In this document: positions 48,527-64,000 of the stretch, piece after piece
How positions within the stretch are numbered: the first letter of the stretch is position 1
Layout of the letters: the number at the start of each line of letters is the position of its first letter
NCBI GenBank assembly: GCA_963082875.1
Contig: OY720100.1
Location: 4,030,001-4,094,000, forward strand
From: Corella eumyota
Taxonomy: Eukaryota > Chordata > Ascidiacea > Phlebobranchia > Corellidae
Reading direction: 5' to 3'
DNA: 64,000 nt
The notes under the pieces: model-generated
The model's input: the letters and a program-made list of their open reading frames with translations, nothing else
Databases searched by the model: none
Told to the model about the DNA's origin: nothing
Made by a program: the position numbers and the translations under genes

Positions 48527-50266
48527 AGATTCTATTAGTTCTATTAGCACTATTATCAACACTTTTTTCCAATTGTAGTTGTTCTAGTTTTTCATTTGTT
48601 TTAAGAACATTTGACTTAACATCATTATCAGTTGGTTTGGTATCAACAACTTCTGACATGTCAATTTTAGTAGTTGCTGTTTTCGCTTTGGTTGAAATAT
48701 CTTTTTCAAGATCAACATCTAATATAACATCAACTAAAAAAATTAAAAAAATTATTTCTATATAATTGTTTTAGCCTTAAATTTCCAATTACATACCTGG
48801 CAGAACTTTTTTGCTTTGTTTTAATTGTTCTGATGAGAATATTATTTCTTCATTGGATTCCTCGTCGTTTATTAAAAATTGCTAAAAAAACAACATTAAA
48901 TAACAGGTAATTATAATTTTAAATTAAAATGAATTCTACGCACATATTATATATTAAATACTTACCTTTGGTATATAGGAATATTTGATGTTGTTATTGG
49001 ATGAAGTACATGAGATATGAATAGCACCAACCAGAAATAAAAACAGGGAGACAATTGCAGTTAAACACATGCATGTCCAGTTTATTTTATGAATGACACT
49101 CTAGAAAATATTGAAAAAAATTTATGTTGCAAACATTTTGTAATTAAATTTAAAAATTTTGACAATTTTTGTATAAAATTTGTGTAAAACAATACTTACA
49201 ATACTAAATATCTGTTTTTCCACCAACACTTTGCAAACAATTGCTGATAGACACATTGTAACTAAACTAATACCCATGAAACCATTAACCTAAAGAATTT
49301 TTTTGAAAAAAATTAAAATTAATTGTGGAGAGTTTTTTTATAGCCTATCTAAAATTAAGATTATTGAGAACTTACAGCAGTATAGTGAATTCGTTTTTTT
49401 GCAGTTTTTCCATATATTAAAATAAGTCCCATCTAAGAAAAATTGTCGTCTTTTAAAATTAGCACAAAATTAAGTGATTTTGATTTAAACCCAGAATTGG
49501 GGTAGCAATCTTAGCTTGAAGGGCTGTACTCATCTTTTTTTTAAATTGCTAAGTACACCATTGTTCATTTTTTGAATAAAGAATAGCCTAGTTTAAAAAT
49601 CTTTTTTTGCTTTTTACATTTATAGTTATTTTAAATATTAATATTATTAGCTTACTCTGCAAGCACACCAAAACAGTTCCATGACACCAATCAATTCAAT
49701 ATTAACAGTAAATAGCGCAATACTTAAAGCTACACTAAATGATCCCATCAAAATTCCTGCTACCTGTAAGAGAATTGTTTTTTATAGTTATTTATCCTCG
49801 ATGTGGGAAGGTTGACTTCCAGTCTGGAAAGTAGAGCAGCGTGCACGCACGAGATTAATTACCCAAACTAGTCTCAAGTTCCCTTTGGCAGTTGGAACAA
49901 TATATCCTTACAACTTCTCAGTAATTAAGCTGCTTATTAAATGTTGGCTCAGCAGAAATTCTTACCATTTATAGTGCCTTATTCAAAAACGCTACATTAT
50001 GAGTGCAGTGGAAATTGAACCCAAGACCTCATGTAGTAATGCCAATTGTTCTGACCACTACACCATGCTGCAGGTCATGGTTCTGGACAATCCTTAAAAG
50101 GCTTGAGTACTTAAAGTAAGGGACATTAAACATTATATATAATTAAATAAGAAAAACTTACTGAAAGCCATTGCATTAATTTCAAATAACCAATTGCCCG
50201 ATTAGAAAAGTGATTGGAAACAGCTGAAGGAACCAAGGTATATACTTTTGATGACTTTTTCACCAT
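48527..50266 (-). CDS. Second MS4A-like four-pass membrane protein; 3' end unresolved
   Basis: Exons 50162-50266, 49656-49763, 49376-49432, 49200-49289, 48966-49100, 48797-48881 and 48527-48733 join in one phase for 262 codons. The first five end on codon boundaries. Hydrophobic segments span about residues 30-55, 60-80, 91-112 and 126-150. ELFWCACRMGLILIYGKTAK followed by VNGFMGISLVTMCLSA resembles the MS4A block FWGG...GSLGIAAEK...GSLGMNIVSS. The tail after the fourth segment is acidic and Lys-rich with no decapeptide repeat. The last visible exon ends with one extra base before GTAAGT. Joining to an acceptor at 47768 gives an immediate TGA; otherwise an unseen exon follows. Family assignment is by pattern and weaker than for the 42-kb gene. 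Confidence 0.72.
49787..50078 (-). repeat. SINE copy
   Basis: Minus-orientation, full-length but diverged copy in the first intron of the second MS4A-like gene. The head reads GACCACTACACCATGCTG at the right end. The hairpin region is replaced by GTAGAGCAGCGTGCACGCACG, so this copy has lost it. Confidence 0.85.
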
Positions 50267-51356
50267 ATTTTCTGATTCTTTTAATAAGTGCTCATGTCAC
50301 GTAAACAATAACAAATCAAACGTGTAAGTTACTTTAGTTAAGTTGTTTTTTGTCGTCGACCTAAATATATCTGGAAACATTTTTTCTTCCAATTATTTTT
50401 TTGATGCATATTTATTTACTTATCCTCGATGTGTAAAGGTGTCCATACGTTGGGCTTTTGATATCTAAATCTATTTATTATCTTTTGTTACTATTTTTAA
50501 ATTTAGAAGAAAAATCTATAAAAACTTGCAGCGTGGTGCAGTAGTCAGAAAATTTGCTACACTACATGAGGTCGCAGGTTCGAACCCAACTGCTCTTATC
50601 CTGTGCCTTGAGTTAGGAGCTATAAACTTCTGCTAACTTCACTTAATTAGCAGCTAAATTATCAAGCAATTATATTATCCGAAACTGCTAAAGGCAATTT
50701 GAGACTGGGTCGGGGTAACTGACGTTACTCTATGTTGCAGTCGTGAAATTGACCTTTCCACATCGAAGGTAACGATACATAAAATAAAGTTACTAACATA
50801 GTATTAATCAAGACCATTTTTTTTGCAGTCCAAATATAAGGCTTAGACATATATCTGTGGTTATTAAACTTTACTACTACTTTATCTTATTAAAACTGAA
50901 ACTAAAAATAAGTTATTGACAGGATGATGTATTTTAAAAACTCTGCTTACTAAAGGTAAAAATCAATGTTGCAAAAAACATTGTATTTACATAAAAAAAT
51001 TAAGTCTATACAATGAAACAATTATTTAAGTTTAACTAGTAGTAAACTTGGATGTAAAAAGAAAAACGTTGAACAGTATTTTAAACAATATCAAAAAATC
51101 TTACAACATTAAGCTTGCTAAACCTGATTTAGATTTTATTAAAAATCTGAAAACATATCGTTTGATTTTTTTGATTGAACATTTGTTTTTCTTTGTGTGT
51201 TTGGCTCATCAACTAAACAAAAAAAAATATTAAATAACTTATTTTAAGTTTAGGCTACCTAGTTTAAAAAACGCACAATTTTCCAGTATTGACGTCTTAA
51301 ACCATAAGAAATAAAAAACAAGAACTTTTTTGAACAAAAAAAAAGTAAGTACTTAC
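50267..51356. other. Gap between the DEAD-box gene and the second MS4A-like gene
   Basis: Both neighbours lie on the minus strand. The promoter of the MS4A-like gene and the last exon or 3' UTR of the DEAD-box gene should be here. A SINE tail scrap (about 50408-50440, minus) and a SINE copy (50527-50780, plus) occupy the left part. Confidence 0.4.
50527..50780 (+). repeat. SINE copy, near full length
   Basis: Plus orientation. The head GCAGCGTGGTGCAGTAGTCA leads to a perfect box B, GGTTCGAACCC, then the body and GGGTAACTGACGTTACTC. A tail scrap of an opposite-strand copy sits about 90 bases upstream. Confidence 0.9.
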
Positions 51357-59627
<8,271 letters not shown>

Positions 59628-60768
59628 TTTGACTTTTACTGTTAGTTAATATTCTTCATGTGGTAAAAAAAATTGTTGTATTACTACTATTTTTACACTC
59701 TACCTGTTTAACCTTCAAACCAAGTTTTTCAACAAAAACACACACACGTGCCAATGTAGGAAAAACAAAAATGTAAGAACGAAAATGGTGCGATGATGCA
59801 ACTTTTTCAAAATGTAACAATTGTTAATAGTCATTTTTAGATATTTTTTTTTTAAATCTATTACTAAATTTATTTAATATTGTCTTTAGAAGAACAATTA
59901 ACCGGTAGCGTAGTGTAGTGGTAAGAACACTTGCTACACCACACATAAGGTCGTGGGTTCAATCTCCACTGATCTCATGCTGTAGAGCCCTTGTGCTATA
60001 AACGGTACGAACTTCCTCTGAATCAGCCCTTAATCAGCAGCATAATTATTGGGTAATTGTAATCTATAATGTCTCGAACTGCCACAGGCAGCTTAAGACT
60101 GGGTCGGAGTAACTGAAGTTACCTTATGTTTAAGTCGCGAACTCGACTTTCCCCACATCGAGGATAAGGATATATATAAAAAAAAAATTATATTAAAAAA
60201 TCAACGGGGTACATAAATAAAAAATCATATTCTAAAAACGTTCGATTCTATTTAAAATCGCTTTATCAAAATTTTGAAGTAGCAAAAACTAAAACAAATA
60301 TTAGAAATGTTAAAGAAATATATAAATTAAATGTATGTTAAATATTTGTTCTATGTTAAGTTTATGGCTTTGCGCCTACGCCTACTACACTTTAAAAACC
60401 AAGATAAATATAATACCCGACAAAAAAGTTTAAATGGGTTCCGTTTTATAGGTCAAATAAAATAGAGAAAAGAAACACAAAACTTTTATAGATCTGATAT
60501 ACAAAAAAATGAGTTACCTAAAAGAGACAAGTAGTACAACGTTGTAGAAAACTTTTTTCTAAGGAAATTCCAGAGCGAACCACTTAACGTGTTTGTGATA
60601 AGCAAGGGCAATTGAAGAACGCTTTAAATCCATGTAATTTTCAGTTCTAAGTGGACGTTAGCTAAGGTTCACTACTTGCTCAAAGATTGTGTGATAGCTA
60701 ATAGCCGAATAGTTGCAATACTCACGTTATAATATTTTTCAGGCTTAAAAAACTAGTTAAATTAAAAC
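59628..60768. promoter_or_regulatory. Divergent intergenic region between the DEAD-box and PCOLCE-like genes
   Basis: The two genes start at opposite ends of this 1.14-kb stretch, so both promoters should be here. A full-length SINE (59899-60176) separates them. No TATA box stands out from the AT-rich background. Confidence 0.45.
59899..60176 (+). repeat. SINE copy, near full length
   Basis: Plus orientation, with head GGTAGCGTAGTGTAGTGGTA and box B GGTTCAATCTCC, a small deletion in the body, an intact hairpin region and the tail CCCACATCGAGGATAAGG followed by TATATA and an A run. It is intergenic. Confidence 0.92.
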
Positions 60769-63285
60769 ATGAAGTTTTTAAAAGTGGTTTATTTATTCAA
60801 TTTAGCGCCCTTTATTTTTGGCCAACTAGATGACTACCAAAGGTATATTTGCTTATATAAAAAAGTTAAAACAGAAACTCTGCTTAAACAGTCAGGTTTT
60901 GTACCAAAAAAAATATTTCTATTAACAGTCAATATTTTTATTGTGTAGTATTTACCGGGGATGTAACGAGACGATATTTGATGGGCAAGGTGTAATTTTG
61001 TCGCCGGGTTATCCAGATAATTATGGGCCAGATATGGATTGTCAATGGAAAATAACTGTGGAAAACGATAGGACGATCTTTATGCAATTTAGGTTTTATT
61101 TTTTATTTATTAAAGTGTAAAAATATTTTGTGAAGCAAAGTTATTGTAATATAATGTACGCACACTTTATAAGGCGATAAAATCGTGTGGTCTTTTTAGC
61201 ATTTTCGACGTTGAAACAAGCCCAAATTGTGCTTACGACAATTTAAAATTGTATAACGGTCCCACAACGTCTCACCCTCTTTTGGGAAAGTTTTGCGGCC
61301 CCTTCCGTCCAAGCAACGTGCTGACAACTTCCAATCGGATGTTATTAACGTTCAAATCAGACGACAGCACTCAGAAGAGAGGATTTTTGGCTCAGTTTTT
61401 CTCAGTTGTTCCCCAACTGGCAGGTACATTATCATTCTACATTAATTAATTAAAAAAATATTGTTTTTTTATTTTTGTGTTAAATTTGAAAAAAAATAGC
61501 ATTTACTATATTAGTTAATAGTGGCCTATTATACTTGTAATATAATATACTTTAGGTTTCCGAGTTTAAATATAAACTTTACTACAATACCGAATGTCTT
61601 AATGTTAGGCATTGATAAAACAATTCTTGTCCAGACAAATTTTTAGACGATGATTACATACCGGCGCTGTCGCTTCGCGGATATTTACGTACGTGTGGTT
61701 TACTTAATGTCTCCCCGCACTTTCAAGTTTACGCAGCTTAAGCTATAGTAAAGCACATTGTTTGTAGGTCTACCAGTAACATTTTTAAAATATTATATTG
61801 ACATTAGCAAACAATAGGCGACTTTATACCCCCTAAAAATACAATTTTGAATATTCGACTTTTTTTTATGTACAGTCAGACTACATAACCATTTTTTATT
61901 GTAGAAGAAAATTCATGTGGAGGTTTGTTAACTGGGGACCACGGCGAGTTCCACAGCGTAAATTTTCCTAAGTCCAATTACCCGAACGATGTGACGTGCG
62001 TGTGGCATATAAGGACGTCACGTGATCGAGAAGTGGTGCTGCGTTTTGCCAAATTTACGTTAGAGGTTTCGACGAATTGTAAATATGACGCGGTCACTAT
62101 ATATAGCGGATCTAGCGAAAATGATCAAACAAGGTTACCATACTTGTAAATTTTATAACAAGCTTAATTGCAAAATATTACAAACCAAATGTAATTTTAC
62201 GCTGAAAAACTTGGTAATTTACGATTAATTACTTCTGTAAACAGGTTTTTGGGTAGATACTGCAGACTATCACAACTTCCAGATGAAATAGCTTCAGGGG
62301 CAAATGAAATGTTTGTGACCTTCGCAGCAGATTCAAGCGGAAATGACGTTGGGTTTTTAGCGTCTTACACAACGAGAATAAACGAAGTAGTAGGTTAGTA
62401 TAATTTAACTTATGCTAAACTGTAATCGGAAGTCTTTTAATAAGGCATAAAACAATAAACTTAGGCTTGCGCCCACTGTTTACTTACCATGACTGTTTTC
62501 CTACTAAACAGAAGGCTACTGTTTTAACAAAGCTATGTGTGTTTTAATACTGAACAAACCTATTTATGAACTTATCTTTAAAAATGATAAAAACCGGATA
62601 CGCCAAAAACCACAGAACCTACCACTCAAAGCTCGACAACCACTAAAACTATTACAACTACCTCGGTTATCAGCACAACACCAACTACCACTTTACCGTC
62701 CACTACGACAGAGATTTCAACTACGCCAGGCTTGTGTTCCACGCCTTGTCCTTATTTGGGTCTTGAAAATGCAGATTTTTGTTCATTTGGCGATGGTATG
62801 CTAACAATAGCTTTCTTCATTTATCATTTTTGTTGAAAAAAAAAACGCGGTTGCTCTTTAAACATAGGCCACAATACTTTAAATACATTAACTAAAGCGC
62901 TGTTAAATATATCTTATTGATCATGCAATTAATAATGGCACAAAATTTGTTTTTAGTTTTTTACGTAAAAATCTCGAAAATTAAAGCTGGGCGAGTTTTA
63001 CTAGTTGTCATGAAAGCACTTAAAAGTACGACCGGCAAGATCAAGAAAAGGCAGAAGATATGGATGGATATCGAATGCCAAGATTGCTACCCTGAATTTC
63101 GAAAGCGAGCTAAATATATCATGGCTGGCAGCTCGTTGACAGATTCTGTGTTATCTCCCCCAGATCGAATCCAGGAATTCAATAAGAAGTTTTACAAAGC
63201 GACCAGAAAGTCAATTAAAAAGTGCAAGCGCGTTCGCAGGCATAGAAAAAAGCGACGCGGGTCAAACAAAAAGGTCAAAAATTAA
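60769..63285 (+). CDS. Procollagen C-endopeptidase enhancer-like protein (CUB-CUB-NTR)
   Basis: Seven exons: 60769-60842, 60949-61092, 61200-61423, 61905-62133, 62245-62393, 62616-62795, 62957-63285, giving 442 residues (vertebrate PCOLCE is about 449). A signal peptide (MKFLKVVYLFNLAPFIFG) precedes CUB1 (from CNETIFDGQGVILSPGYPDN) and CUB2 (from CGGLLTGDHGEF), each with the conserved Cys pairs and a YD..., YDAV motif expected for calcium binding. A Thr/Ser-rich linker follows. The NTR domain starts CSTPCPYLGLENADFC and includes ECQDC and a final Cys, with YIMAGSSL matching the family's YLLMGQV block. The carboxy terminus is very basic (HRKKRRGSNKK), suggesting heparin or matrix binding. PCOLCE speeds BMP1-type cleavage of the procollagen C-propeptide outside the cell. 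Exon 6 has a weak acceptor (ACCACAG), chosen because stops precede it. AATAAA signals occur at 63328 and 63391. Confidence 0.9.
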
Positions 63286-64000
63286 AATAAACGTTAAACA
63301 ATAGCTTACGACTTAACTTTTTATACTAATAAACTCAGCATATAAAGCAGCAAAGCAGCATGCGTCTCTTATATTTTTGAACAACGATACAATAAAATTT
63401 TAACGACTCAGTTTAAGTTTTTAATTTAAAGTTCTGCACTGACGGTAAGCAATTGTTTACTTGTATTGTAACCTTTCTGCATTACTACAAACACCTCATA
63501 AGTTGTCTTTGCATAATGTGGTTGATAATATTTTCGCTGTTAAAATCACGAAGCCAAACAACACTTAGTTTTAACCATTTTCCAAGTTATTCAATACTAT
63601 AAAGCCCTACTTTTTTATAATAAAAACTGTTTAAATAAATTTAAGTTAGGTCGACAGGCTACAAAACAAAAAGCATAACCCTTCTCTTTTTAAAGTAATA
63701 TATACCTAGCAGTTATTGTCCTAGGAGTTGTAAATAAATTAAAAAAAAATTACCCAGGCAATTTTTTGAGCATTTTATATTTACAAATTTACAGTGTAAA
63801 AAATCCATATAAAATACTCCAGATACAGATTTTATAAAGAATTAATAACCAAGCTTTGAGATAAAAAAATTAATCTTTAATTTAGGAAAAAAAATTTAGA
63901 TTCACAATTAAAAGATAAACAAAGGCTAAATAAAATTATAAAAAACTGATTTCTTGAATAACAGATATATAGTAACATAATGGAAAGAACAAAACTAGTA
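63286..64000. other. 3' flank of the PCOLCE-like gene
   Basis: Contains candidate polyadenylation signals at 63286, 63328 and 63391, then AT-rich sequence to the edge. No exon or repeat is seen. Confidence 0.5.

Overview
The window looks like nuclear DNA of a tunicate, most likely an ascidian of the Ciona type. It is AT-rich. Genes are split into short exons by small GT-AG introns. The proteins are chordate-type (TAFA, MS4A-like, leprecan, PCOLCE, plexin), and one tRNA-derived SINE family occurs about 24 times. I rebuilt the exons by eye from splice sites and reading phase; species and orthology are inferences.

Layout, left to right. (1) 157-6348, minus: amino-terminal 782 residues of a plexin that runs off the left edge. 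(2) 8003-10291, minus: a three-exon, 128-residue secreted protein of the TAFA (FAM19A) chemokine-like family. (3) 13435-20032, minus: a complete 16-exon leprecan / prolyl 3-hydroxylase of 742 residues ending in KEEL. (4) 21005-26144, minus: a six-exon secreted protein with two sushi domains followed by EAR-like repeats. (5) 30585-35027, minus: a complete F-actin capping protein alpha subunit (284 residues). (6) 36917-38119 and 38764-39981, plus: two tandem, intronless secreted serpins, both with Arg at the predicted P1. (7) 42119-44027, plus: an MS4A/CD20-like four-pass membrane protein with a Gln/Pro-rich decapeptide-repeat tail. (8) 44424-46835, minus: a type II membrane protein resembling O-fucosyltransferases. 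(9) 48527-50266, minus: a second MS4A-like four-pass protein. (10) 51357-59627, minus: a DEAD-box helicase with a presequence-like amino terminus and a carboxy-terminal KH domain, its introns full of SINEs. (11) 60769-63285, plus: a complete PCOLCE-like protein (CUB-CUB-Thr linker-NTR).

Functional links: leprecan and the PCOLCE-like protein both act in collagen maturation, one in the ER and one outside the cell; they are 40 kb apart and need not be co-regulated. The plexin, TAFA, sushi/EAR, serpin and MS4A-like genes add a strong extracellular and cell-surface theme. The serpins and the two MS4A-like genes look like products of local or older duplication.

The most interesting items are the TAFA gene, whose cysteine spacing matches the vertebrate family at all but one interval; the sushi plus EAR architecture; the DEAD-box helicase with KH at the wrong end; a SINE family with a conserved hairpin near its 3' end; and a 117-bp-spaced duplication of the first codons of the MS4A-like gene whose coding differences are all silent. 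The right half (47-60 kb) is repeat-rich. The stretch 23.9-28.3 kb is the least AT-rich non-coding region and a candidate regulatory domain.
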